Source: Geminicoccus sp036263595 (GTDB lineage: Bacteria > Pseudomonadota > Alphaproteobacteria > Geminicoccales > Geminicoccaceae). Taken from it: a stretch of DNA of 64,000 bases. The stretch covers positions 4,656-68,655 of the forward strand of contig NZ_DATAGQ010000132.1 in the NCBI RefSeq assembly GCF_036263595.1, in the 5' to 3' direction. Positions within the stretch are counted from its first letter, which is position 1; the number at the start of each line of letters is the position of its first letter. The notes under the pieces were generated by a model. That model had not been told where the DNA came from. It worked only from the letters and a program-made list of their open reading frames with translations, and searched no databases. The translations under genes were made by a program, and so were the position numbers. Positions 44,084 through 52,147 of this stretch are shown here, piece after piece.

Positions 44084-45603
44084 GCAACCCGACGAACGTG
44101 GCGCTGGAGCTGGTCGGCGTCGACAAGCGCTTTCCCGGCGTCCATGCGCTGAAGGCCGTCAGTCTGGAGGTCCGTCCCGGCGAGGTAGTGGGGTTGATCG
44201 GCGAGAACGGCGCCGGCAAGTCGACACTCATGAAGATCCTGTCCGGCGTCTACCAGCCGGACGGGGGCGAGATCCGCCATGACGGCAAGCACGTGGTCCT
44301 GCGCAACCCGACCGATGCCGGTGCTGCCGGCATCGGCATGGTTCATCAGGAACAATCGCTCCTGACCAACCTGTCCGTCGCGGAGAACATCTGGCTCGGC
44401 AAGGAGAAGCCGTTTCTCAAGGGCGGCCTGATCGACCGCAAGGCCATGGCGGACGCGGCTAGAAAGCAGCTCGCAAAGGTCCAGATCGACGTCGACCCTT
44501 ATACACCGACCGAGCGCCTCACCTTTGCGCAGCGCCAGATGGTGGAACTCGCCAAGGTGCTGACCCTCGAGGACGAGATCGAGGGTCACCTCGTGATCAT
44601 GCTCGACGAGCCGACCTCGGTGCTGGAGCAGGCCGAGATCGACGTCCTGTTCGCCCGGGTGCGCGCCCTGCGCGACCGTGCCTCCTTCGTGTTCGTGAGC
44701 CACCGCCTCGACGAGATCCTGGACCTGTCCGACCGCGTATACGTCATGAAGGACGGTGCGGTCGTGGCGGAGATGCCGGCGGCCGATGCCGACACCGAGA
44801 AGCTGCATGCGCTCATGGTCGGCCGTTCGCGCAACGCCGAGTACTACAAGGAGAACCGCCAAGTCGCCTACCGGCCGGAGGTGGTCATGGAGGTCAAGGG
44901 CCTGGGCGTGGACGGCGCCTACGAGGATGTCAGTTTCCAGCTTCATGCGGGCGAGGTGCTGGGCATCGCGGGCGTGATCGGATCTGGTCGCGAGGAACTG
45001 GCACGGACGCTTGGTGGGCTGGAGCCCACGAGCAAGGGCGAGATTACCGTGTTCGGCAAGGCGGCACGGCTTGGCTCGCCCGGGGAAGCGGTCTCGATCG
45101 GCATCGGCTATGTTCCCCGTGAGCGCCGGGTGGAAGGCATCGTCGGTTTCCTGCCGGTCGTCGCCAACATCACGCTCGGCAACCTGAAAGCTGTCACCCG
45201 TGCGGGATTGATCGACCACGCCAAGGAGCGCGCGACGGCGGAGAGCTGGGTGAAGCGCCTAGCGATCAAGACGCCCACGATCCGGACGCTCGCCATGAAC
45301 CTGTCCGGCGGCAACCAGCAGAAGGTCGTGCTGGCGAAGTGGATCAACGCGGGGGCCAAGATCATCGTGCTCGACCACCCTACCCGCGGCCTCGACGTGG
45401 GCGCAAAGGAGGAAGTCTACGAACTCGTGCGTAAGATCACTGGCGAAGGCGTTGCGGTCCTCCTGACCTCCGATACGCTGGAGGAGACGATCGGCCTGTC
45501 GCATCGGATCATCGTCATGAAGGACCGCCGGATCACTGAGCGGTTCGACGCGACGCCCGGCAGCAAGCCTGACCAGCTCGACCTGATCCGGCACATGGTC
45601 TGA
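44080..45603 (+). CDS. Sugar ABC ATP-binding protein (RbsA/XylG-like)
   Basis: A 507-residue two-domain ATPase. Domain 1: GENGAGKSTLMKILSG, MVHQEQSLLTNLSVAEN, LTFAQRQMVELAKVLT, VIMLDEPTSVLEQAE. Domain 2: GVIGSGREELARTLGG (no functional Walker A, as usual), VPRERRVEGIVGFLPV, LSGGNQQKVVLAKWI, IIVLDHPTRGLDVG. The EPTSVLEQAE D-loop deviates from the usual EPTAALTxxE. Sits between the two permease genes. Confidence 0.93.
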   Translation: MSNPTNVALELVGVDKRFPGVHALKAVSLEVRPGEVVGLIGENGAGKSTLMKILSGVYQPDGGEIRHDGKHVVLRNPTDAGAAGIGMVHQEQSLLTNLSVAENIWLGKEKPFLKGGLIDRKAMADAARKQLAKVQIDVDPYTPTERLTFAQRQMVELAKVLTLEDEIEGHLVIMLDEPTSVLEQAEIDVLFARVRALRDRASFVFVSHRLDEILDLSDRVYVMKDGAVVAEMPAADADTEKLHALMVGRSRNAEYYKENRQVAYRPEVVMEVKGLGVDGAYEDVSFQLHAGEVLGIAGVIGSGREELARTLGGLEPTSKGEITVFGKAARLGSPGEAVSIGIGYVPRERRVEGIVGFLPVVANITLGNLKAVTRAGLIDHAKERATAESWVKRLAIKTPTIRTLAMNLSGGNQQKVVLAKWINAGAKIIVLDHPTRGLDVGAKEEVYELVRKITGEGVAVLLTSDTLEETIGLSHRIIVMKDRRITERFDATPGSKPDQLDLIRHMV

Positions 45604-45616
45604 CGGAGGACCGACG

Positions 45617-46567
45617 ATGAACCCCGCCACCGTCGCCAGGCTGCGTGACGTCGCGCCGATCCTGACATTGATCCTGGTCATCCTGATCGTCGGGATCGGC
45701 AGCAAGGGCTTCCTGACGCCCGAGACGCTGCTGGTGCTCGCTGCCGACACGTCGACCCTCTTCATCATGGCGGCAGGGATCACCTTCGTGATCCTGCTCG
45801 GCGGCATCGACCTGTCGGTGCAGTCGGTCGCCAGCATGACCAGCGTCGTGATGGCGATCCTCCTGCCGAGCATGGGCTTTGCCGCATTCCCGGCTGCCAT
45901 CGCGGTCGGAGCGTGCCTCGGCCTGATCAATGGGCTGGCCTTCACGCAGTTGAAAGTGCCGTCCTTCATCAGCTCCCTGGCGGTTGGCGGCATCGCCACC
46001 GCCCTCGCCCTCGCCTTCTCGGGAACCCGCTCCATCCCGATCAGCGAAGATCTCAGGGCTGACTATCTCGGCTGGATCACCGGACGCATGCTGGGCATCC
46101 CAGCCGAGATCTGGTTGGGTGGAATCGTCCTGGCGATCTGCCTGTTTCTCGAGCGCTACACGCTGTTCGGGCGCTGGAGCCTGGCAGTCGGTGCCGGCGA
46201 ACCAGCCGCGATCGCGTCCGGCGTACCTGTCGGCAAGGTGAAGCTACTGGCCTGCATCCTGTCGGCGACGTTCGCCGCCTTCTCGGGTCTGGTACTCGGG
46301 GGCAGGCTTGTGGCCGGCTCCGCCACCCTCGCCAACGAGTTCCTTTTGCCTGCAGTGGCGGCAGTGGTGGTTGGCGGCACAGCACTCACGGGAGGGGTCG
46401 GGAGCGTCTGGCGGACCCTGATCGGAGCGCTCATCGTTTCCGTGGTCCGCGTAGGCATGACCTTTCTGGGCGTCGACGTGTTCGCGCAGCAGATCGTGCT
46501 GGGCGTGGTCCTGATCGCCGCGGTCTGGATCACCATCGATCGGGCGAAGATCCCAATCGTCAAGTAG
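45617..46567 (+). CDS. Sugar ABC permease 2 (RbsC-like)
   Basis: A 316-residue permease paralogous to permease 1: AAGITFVILLGGIDLSVQSVASM, LGLINGLAFTQLKVPSFISSLAVGG, PVGKVKLLACILSATFAAFSGL and PAVAAVVVGGTALTGGVGS. Preceded by a GGAGGACC ribosome-binding site. Most ribose-type importers use one permease as a homodimer; two distinct permeases plus one fused ATPase recalls the AI-2 (LsrACDB) layout. Confidence 0.92.
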   Translation: MNPATVARLRDVAPILTLILVILIVGIGSKGFLTPETLLVLAADTSTLFIMAAGITFVILLGGIDLSVQSVASMTSVVMAILLPSMGFAAFPAAIAVGACLGLINGLAFTQLKVPSFISSLAVGGIATALALAFSGTRSIPISEDLRADYLGWITGRMLGIPAEIWLGGIVLAICLFLERYTLFGRWSLAVGAGEPAAIASGVPVGKVKLLACILSATFAAFSGLVLGGRLVAGSATLANEFLLPAVAAVVVGGTALTGGVGSVWRTLIGALIVSVVRVGMTFLGVDVFAQQIVLGVVLIAAVWITIDRAKIPIVK

Positions 46568-46612
46568 ATCCACTCCGGGTAGCAGATCGGTTCACCTTTA
46601 TCAATTTGACGG

Positions 46613-46650
46613 TTGATCGTCCAAAGCGCATCGTTACTATAGAGATAGTA
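46613..46650 (+). promoter_or_regulatory. Promoter with inverted repeat over the -10
   Basis: A plausible -35 TTGATC (46613-46618) and -10 TACTAT (46635-46640) are spaced 16 bp. The -10 is itself one arm of an inverted repeat TACTAT-AGAG-ATAGTA (46635-46650), so a repressor could sit directly on it. 62 bp downstream is the start of the lipoprotein gene. Confidence 0.5.
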
Positions 46651-46711
46651 CTCTCCATTGTCCTCAGCTCGACCGTCTCATCGCACGGTCGAGTTCGGCA
46701 GGGAGAAGCAT

Positions 46712-47971
46712 GTGGTGCGTGTAGTTCTCGGCCTGATCTGCTTCCTGGCCTTGGCCGGTTGTGGTGTCGACAGGATCTCGCAAGATTATGCCGATGCGAG
46801 GGACGTCGCTCTTTACGGCGTGCCCGTGCATATGGACCCGACAGGAGCCATCGAGCGGATCAGTCGCCAGAACTTGTACTTCATGACCCTGGCTGGCCTT
46901 CCAGTCGGAAAGCAGCCTGCAGATCAGACAGGGCAACTCTGGCCAGTCCTGCCCTCGGACTTGAACTGGCCCAGCATTACGGCGCGTGGCATGTCGGACA
47001 TCGACGCGGTCTGCGCCAACTACTTCAGGCGCCTCGACGACTTTGCCGACTACCGTAGGAGCATTCGCGACGGAACAGGAATCATCGGAAGCGCTACCAC
47101 GACATTGATGGCAGCGCTGGATGCTGCACAAGGCGGCATCGCCATTGTGTCGAGCTTGTTCGGTGTGACTCAGGCCCTGATGGACACGGGTTCGCAAGCG
47201 GCCCTGTTCTCCGTGGATCCCACGCGGTTGTACAATCTCCATGCGAAGGCCGCCTCAGCCTACCGCCAGCACCGGCAGCCACCGATCGAGCAGATCTCGT
47301 CGCCGGGCCAGGCTGCCGACATGCTCGGCGGCTATGTCACGCTCTGCACCCCGGTTGCGCTGAAGGGGTTGATCTCGGAGACGGTTGAGCGCGTCGAGAT
47401 CGGTTCGACCGAGGACGGCCGTGTCGGAGTCTCGGGCGCCAAGCCCAGCCTGGTGCTCGAAAGGCTGCAGGTCGACCAGCCGATCCCGGTAACCCCTGTG
47501 CCCCAAGGGCCGCAGCGGATCAATGGCGCCCGCTCCGATCTGGAACGCCTGCTCTCCCGGCCCCAGGGAGAGACCATCCAATCGGCCCTGTGCGTGCCGG
47601 CCGACGGCGACTTCGGGATGGATACGCGCAGCGGCATCGTGCTCTACCGCCGGCATCTCGGAATGCAGGGTGATGATCCGCAGCTGAATGCACCGCTGAC
47701 GCTGAAGGAGGCCACGGACCTGCTCGCAGCGGGACCATGCGCTGGCGAGCGGGGATACAAGAATGCCTGGGAGCGCTTTCAATTCGGCACCGGACCGTCC
47801 GTTCGTGCCCTGCAAGTTGAGCTCGATCGTCTCCTCGACGATCGGACCGTCCGTCAGAGCGGCCAGTTCGACGCCGAGACCCGTGCCGCCATCGCCAGCC
47901 TCAACCGCCGCTTCGGCCTCCCGGCCGGCGACGAAGTCACCCCGGCGTTGAGCGACAAGATCGCGATCTGA
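46712..47971 (+). CDS. Lipoprotein with two peptidoglycan-binding-like repeats
   Basis: A 419-residue protein starting at GTG (AGGGAG site upstream). The signal ends in a lipobox LALAGC, putting the lipidated Cys at residue 17. Residues about 20-240 are helical with no family I recognise (VALYGVPVHMDPTGAIERI; ATTTLMAALDAAQGGIAIV). The C-terminal half carries two PG_binding_1-like units: FGMDTRSGIVLYRRHLGM, then a better one, VRALQVELDRLLDDRTVRQSG and FDAETRAAIASLNRRFGL. Anchored in a membrane, it could hold peptidoglycan. Followed 11 bp later by a muralytic-enzyme gene, so they are very likely co-transcribed. Confidence 0.72.
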   Translation: MVRVVLGLICFLALAGCGVDRISQDYADARDVALYGVPVHMDPTGAIERISRQNLYFMTLAGLPVGKQPADQTGQLWPVLPSDLNWPSITARGMSDIDAVCANYFRRLDDFADYRRSIRDGTGIIGSATTTLMAALDAAQGGIAIVSSLFGVTQALMDTGSQAALFSVDPTRLYNLHAKAASAYRQHRQPPIEQISSPGQAADMLGGYVTLCTPVALKGLISETVERVEIGSTEDGRVGVSGAKPSLVLERLQVDQPIPVTPVPQGPQRINGARSDLERLLSRPQGETIQSALCVPADGDFGMDTRSGIVLYRRHLGMQGDDPQLNAPLTLKEATDLLAAGPCAGERGYKNAWERFQFGTGPSVRALQVELDRLLDDRTVRQSGQFDAETRAAIASLNRRFGLPAGDEVTPALSDKIAI

Positions 47972-47982
47972 GGAGGCACCAC

Positions 47983-49323
47983 ATGCCGTACCAGGTGAAC
48001 CGGGCGATCGTGAAACTGCGCGACCAGCCGCGTGACGATTCGATGAACACAGCTGGCAGCGTGGTCATGACCGATCTGCTGGAAAAGCTGGCCGAGGCAA
48101 CGGTGCCCGGCTGGTGGCACATGCGGGTGATCACGACCGGCAGCGTCGCCCGCGAGGGCTTCATCCGACAGGAACTGCTCGTTGAGGCCGCTGATGCGCT
48201 GCCACCGGAGTCGATCGACCGGAAGGCCTTCTTCGACCAGCTCACCTTGTCTGCCCGGGCGTTCGGCACCAACAATCAGTATCTCTATGCTCTTGCGGTA
48301 GTTGAGAGCGGCGTCCGTAACGTCGCGTCGAAGAGCTCGTCCGCCATTGGCCCCTTCCAATTCATGCCAGCCACGTGGGCCGATCTTGTCGACAGACACG
48401 GAGCATCGACCGGGGTCGGCGCGAAGGATATTCGCGAACCCGGAGCCCAAGCAATTCTGGCGGCGGCCTCGACGGCCGATGCGCAGCGCAAGCTTGCCGG
48501 GCTGCTTGGGCGGGTGCCGACGGGAGCAGAACTCTATCTCGCACATTTCTTCGGTTTGGCAGCGGCGACTGCTGTCCTCCGCGCCCATGCAGCCCAGCCG
48601 GTCGATCGGGCGCTTCGCGCCTTCTACCGTGGTACCGCAAAGGGCGAAGCATTTGTCGAGCGTATCCTCCACGCGAACGCCTCGCTGCTCATGCCGGGTG
48701 GCCGGATCAGCACGACGGCCGAGCTCCTGCAGACGGTCATGCGCCGCTTCGAGAAGGGCACCGAAGAGGCAGCACTGCGGGCAGCGGAGTTCGGTCCGCC
48801 CCCGGAGAAGCTGCCCGGCGATCCCGGCGAGGAACCTCCCTGGCTTGCAGCCGCGCGTGGCCAGCTGGCCCAGGGCGTCGTGGAGGACAAGGCGCCCGGC
48901 GCCAGCAACCCGGAGATCGAGAAGTACTTCAGGGCGACGATTTTCGGTCCAGCCAGGGATGACACGCCTTGGTGCGCGGCGTTCGTGAGCTGGTGCATGG
49001 CAAATTGTGGCGATCCACGAGTAGCCGCGGGCAATCTCCAATCGGCACGCGCCGCCGACTGGATGAACTGGGGGTTCGCAGTCGGCCGCCCGGCCATCGG
49101 CGCAGTGGTCGTGACCCACCCACTCGTCACGGGATCGAGCGGGCATGTCGGGTTCCTGACCGGCGTCAAGGGAGGAGACGTGACCCTTCTGGCAGGAAAT
49201 CAGAGGGATCAAGCCGATCGCGAGGCGGTGTGTGAGCGGCTCTTCACGATCAGCGCGGTACGCGACTTCCGGTGGCTGGACTGGAAGGACCCGGTCATTC
49301 CGGCTGGTGGAGGACAAGCGTGA
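47983..49323 (+). CDS. Lytic transglycosylase-like / CHAP-like (TIGR02594-type) fusion
   Basis: A 446-residue protein with a strong GAGGAGG ribosome-binding site. Residues about 85-235 resemble an SLT-type lysozyme fold: LYALAVVESGVRNVASKSSSAIGPFQFMPATW, with E108 at the catalytic Glu position. Residues about 285-440 match the TIGR02594/CHAP cysteine-hydrolase type: GASNPEIEKYF, DDTPWCAAFVSWC (Cys331), GSSGHVGFLTG (His388), LLAGNQ (Asn406). No signal peptide or TM helix is visible, so it acts either inside the cell until released or is exported by an unknown path. GTGA overlap with the following membrane protein. Resembles phage-type endolysin modules. Confidence 0.8.
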   Translation: MPYQVNRAIVKLRDQPRDDSMNTAGSVVMTDLLEKLAEATVPGWWHMRVITTGSVAREGFIRQELLVEAADALPPESIDRKAFFDQLTLSARAFGTNNQYLYALAVVESGVRNVASKSSSAIGPFQFMPATWADLVDRHGASTGVGAKDIREPGAQAILAAASTADAQRKLAGLLGRVPTGAELYLAHFFGLAAATAVLRAHAAQPVDRALRAFYRGTAKGEAFVERILHANASLLMPGGRISTTAELLQTVMRRFEKGTEEAALRAAEFGPPPEKLPGDPGEEPPWLAAARGQLAQGVVEDKAPGASNPEIEKYFRATIFGPARDDTPWCAAFVSWCMANCGDPRVAAGNLQSARAADWMNWGFAVGRPAIGAVVVTHPLVTGSSGHVGFLTGVKGGDVTLLAGNQRDQADREAVCERLFTISAVRDFRWLDWKDPVIPAGGGQA

Positions 49324-50267
49324 GCACCGCGAACTTTATCAGCTGGCTGAACGAGCATCTCGATCCGAACGAGGGCGATAGCGCAAAAGAACTGAAGAGA
49401 ATTCTCTCGGCAGCGGCGGGCACGTTGGGGCAGGCGCCGGACCTGCCGGCCTGCAGGAGGCTCGTGGAGCAGAGCATCCAGGTTGGATCGGCCGACGAGA
49501 TCTTGCGGATCTTCGATGCCAGCACCGTACGTTACGCCCGTGAAGGCAGCCCTGCTCCGGCAGTAGTCCCGGGTCCAGCCGCATCGATGTCGTTAGACAC
49601 CAGCCCGGCGCCTGCCAGCTTCGTGTCCTGGCTGCAGAGCAACATCTCGATGAGTGGCGTCGTCATCACCTCGATCGGCCTGCTCCTCCTTCTCGGCATC
49701 TACTTGTTCCTCGACCAGGATGGTCGTCTTGCCGCGCTGGCGGACGTCGGGGTAGCGCGCGGCCTGATCACCTTCCTGTTCACCGTCGGCACGATCGGCA
49801 TCGCGGTCCTGATGATCTGCGCCCTGTTCCTGGCCGATGTCACCAAGCTCGACCAGCGCTTCGACCACAGCAAGGAGATCCTGACTGCCCTGATCGCGAT
49901 CCTGGGAACGGTCGTCGGATTCTATTTCGGCTCGCAGGGGACGCGGGAAGCCCCCACAGATCCGCAGATCGGGACACCCTTGATCGGCCCGCTGCCTGCA
50001 CAGGCGGGCGGCAGCGTGCAGTTCACTGCCGTCGCGGCCGGAGGACCTGCCCCATTCACTTATGAGCTGAACCTGCGAAGCAACGAGGCTTCCTTGGACG
50101 CACAACTCGTCGACCTGTCCGGTACCACGTCCGACAGTGGCCTGATCGACCAGACCATTGAGGTCCCCATGGCAGCCGCCGGCAAGCTCGTCCTGATCGA
50201 CCTCTCGGTGGCCAATGCTGCCGGCGGCACCTCCACCAGGACCGGCATCGAGTTGCCAGTGCAGTAG
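49320..50267 (+). CDS. Unknown membrane protein with Ig-like tail, partner of the muralytic enzyme
   Basis: A 315-residue protein starting at GTG in a GTGA overlap. It has a soluble N-terminal helical domain (about 1-85: SWLNEHLDPNEGDSAKELKR, then LVEQSIQVGSADEILRIFD), a Pro/Ala linker, three TM helices (about 110-132, 145-172, 190-207: SGVVITSIGLLLLLGIYLFL; TFLFTVGTIGIAVLMICALF; ILTALIAILGTVVGFYFG) and a C-terminal beta-rich, Ig/PKD-like domain (GGSVQFTAVAAGGPAPFTYEL). By position and topology it could be a pore, anchor or export factor for the upstream enzyme. I recognise no known family. Confidence 0.65.
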   Translation: MSTANFISWLNEHLDPNEGDSAKELKRILSAAAGTLGQAPDLPACRRLVEQSIQVGSADEILRIFDASTVRYAREGSPAPAVVPGPAASMSLDTSPAPASFVSWLQSNISMSGVVITSIGLLLLLGIYLFLDQDGRLAALADVGVARGLITFLFTVGTIGIAVLMICALFLADVTKLDQRFDHSKEILTALIAILGTVVGFYFGSQGTREAPTDPQIGTPLIGPLPAQAGGSVQFTAVAAGGPAPFTYELNLRSNEASLDAQLVDLSGTTSDSGLIDQTIEVPMAAAGKLVLIDLSVANAAGGTSTRTGIELPVQ

Positions 50268-50436
50268 CGCCGTCAGAATCCGCTCTCCGACGCACCTTTC
50301 GCCTTTGGTCGAGTAAAGCCAAAACTAAGAAACTTGCCGTTGCCGCAGCCCATGCAGTCTGGCTATGCCCCCCGGACCTCTTCGGCCAGACTGGTCTGGC
50401 TGACCCTCACCTCGCGATCCGTCAGGCTGCCATCGG

Positions 50437-51327
50437 ATGGACAGGACCCTCAAGCTCGCGCTCGGCAGCATCGTCGTCGGCGCGATCGTGCTTGGTCTGA
50501 AGTACTTCGCTTATCATATCACCGGCAGCATCGCGCTCTACTCGGATGCTCTGGAGAGCATCATCAACGTCGCCACGGCGGTCGCGGCGTTCTACGCGAT
50601 ACGGCTGAGTTCGATCCCGCCCGACGCCAATCATCCTTATGGGCACCATAAGGCCGAGTACATTTCGGCCGTCCTTGAGGGTGCGCTGATCGTCTTGGCC
50701 GCCGTCTCGATCCTGCGGGAAGCCTATGGAGCGTTCATCGCGCCTCGACCGCTCGAAGCGCCATTCGCCGGCCTCGTCATCAATGGTGTCGCCAGCCTGA
50801 TCAACGGCGCCTGGTGCTTTGTTCTGTTCCGCTATGGACGCCGCTGGCGCTCGCCGGCGCTGGTCGCCGATGCCCGGCACCTGCGGACCGATGTCATCTC
50901 TTCCGCCACCGTCATCGTCGGCGTGATGCTGGTGCCGCTGACGGGCTGGCTGCAGATCGACCCGATCCTGGCCGCCCTGGTCGCGGTCAACGTCCTTTGG
51001 TCCGGCTGGAAGCTCATGCGCGAATCCATCGGTGGCCTGATGGATGAAACGGCACCCGAGGACACGGTCGCCCGTGTCCGGGAGGTGATCTCTCTGCACG
51101 CCGAGGGTGCTTTGGAAGCCCATGACCTGCGAACGCGGCATGCGGGTAGGATGACCTTCATCGACTTCCATCTGGTGGTGCCTGGATCGATGACGGTATC
51201 GGAGTCACATGCCTTGTGCGACCGGCTGGAAGAAGCATTGCGCAACGGCATCGAGGACACGGTCGTCACGATCCACGTCGAGCCGGAGGAAAAGGCGAAG
51301 CACCCGGGCGGCGTACCCGTCATCTAG
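50437..51327 (+). CDS. Cation diffusion facilitator (CDF) metal transporter
   Basis: A 296-residue inner-membrane antiporter with six TM helices. TM2 metal-site residues appear in YSDALESIINV (Asp; the usual His/Asp two positions away is Glu in SDALES), followed by the loop HPYGHHKAEYISAVLEGALI and TM5 ADARHLRTDVISSATVIVG (His and Asp). The cytoplasmic domain reads HDLRTRHAGRMTFIDFHLVVPGSMTVSESH and ends HVEPEE. The SDALES variant in place of SDxxHS suggests Fe, Co or Mn rather than purely Zn specificity; inference. Convergent with the TetR gene. Confidence 0.92.
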   Translation: MDRTLKLALGSIVVGAIVLGLKYFAYHITGSIALYSDALESIINVATAVAAFYAIRLSSIPPDANHPYGHHKAEYISAVLEGALIVLAAVSILREAYGAFIAPRPLEAPFAGLVINGVASLINGAWCFVLFRYGRRWRSPALVADARHLRTDVISSATVIVGVMLVPLTGWLQIDPILAALVAVNVLWSGWKLMRESIGGLMDETAPEDTVARVREVISLHAEGALEAHDLRTRHAGRMTFIDFHLVVPGSMTVSESHALCDRLEEALRNGIEDTVVTIHVEPEEKAKHPGGVPVI

Positions 51328-51336
51328 TCCAGCGGA

Positions 51337-52032
51337 TCAGGTCTTCCGGAGGTAGCTGAGGATGGTCTCGACCATGACCACGCGCCGCTTCTCCATCTCC
51401 GTCTCGGAGCCGAGATCGGTTCCGTAGATGACCGACAGGGTCCAGCGGTTGTTCAGGTAATAGAATCCAAGCGCGGCGATCGAGATGTAAAGCTGGTTCG
51501 GGTCGATCCCCTCGCGGAACACGCCTTTGCGTACGCCCCGGTCCAGGAGCTCGCCGATCAGCGCCACGAACGGCGAGTGCATCTCCCGGATCCGCTTGCT
51601 CCGCTTGAGATACTTCGCCTGATGGATGTTCTCCGTGACGATCAGGCGAAGCAGTTCCGGGTTGGCCCGATAGTAGTTCCAGGTGAACCCCACCAGGGCA
51701 GCGATCGCGTCCTCCGGCTCCCGCCCCTCGAAATCCAGTTCGCGCTCGGCACGCCGCAGATCGCCATAGGCCTCCTCAAGGACGGCGAGATAGAGATCCT
51801 CCTTACTCTTGAAGTAGTGGTAGATCATCCGCTTGTTGATCTTGGCGCGTTGCGCAATCGTGTCGACTCGGGCGCCTGCCAGTCCCTTGCGGGCGAACTC
51901 ACTTTTGGCGGCGGCCAGGATGCGCGCACTGGTCACCTTGGGATCGCGGGCACGCAGAGTCCGTACCGCGGTTTTCGGTTCTGGCTTGGCCATGATGGCA
52001 GCGCTCGGCTCCGGCCCGGTGGCACGGGTCAT
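51337..52032 (-). CDS. TetR-family transcriptional regulator
   Basis: A 231-residue regulator. The helix-turn-helix reads TSARILAAAKSEFARKGLAGARVDTIAQRAKINKRMIYHYFKSKEDLYLAVLE, the TetR DNA-binding hallmark, preceded by about 30 disordered basic residues. The C-terminal domain (TetR_C, RutR/PsrA-like: FTWNYYRANPELLRLIVTENIHQ) binds an unknown ligand. Divergent from the isomerase gene; a perfect 16-bp palindrome lies between, 65 bp from this start and 36 bp from the other, so it likely controls both. Confidence 0.93.
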   Translation of the reverse strand: MTRATGPEPSAAIMAKPEPKTAVRTLRARDPKVTSARILAAAKSEFARKGLAGARVDTIAQRAKINKRMIYHYFKSKEDLYLAVLEEAYGDLRRAERELDFEGREPEDAIAALVGFTWNYYRANPELLRLIVTENIHQAKYLKRSKRIREMHSPFVALIGELLDRGVRKGVFREGIDPNQLYISIAALGFYYLNNRWTLSVIYGTDLGSETEMEKRRVVMVETILSYLRKT

Positions 52033-52096
52033 GGGCCTGGTTCCTCGATAATGAACGGGGCAACCTTAGCAATTTCGGATGGATCGGTCTTGTGCG

Positions 52097-52112
52097 AACG
52101 AACCGGTTCGTT
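52097..52112. promoter_or_regulatory. Perfect 16-bp palindromic operator
   Basis: AACGAACCGGTTCGTT is a perfect palindrome in the TetR/isomerase divergent region. Size, symmetry and position are those of a TetR-family operator. A related site with the same AACCGGTT core is found at 41865-41880. Confidence 0.75.
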
Positions 52113-52147
52113 ACTTTGGCCAAACGGTCCAGAGGAAAGGGGCATCC

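Noticed and set aside
47854..49317. Open frame of about 487 codons antisense to the transglycosylase/CHAP-like gene
   Set aside because: It mirrors a real gene with clear domains, its protein is Arg/Gly/Pro-rich without motifs, and long antisense frames are expected at this GC content. The same applies to long antisense frames at 55054-56634, 43996-45219, 45259-46035 and 62521-63708.
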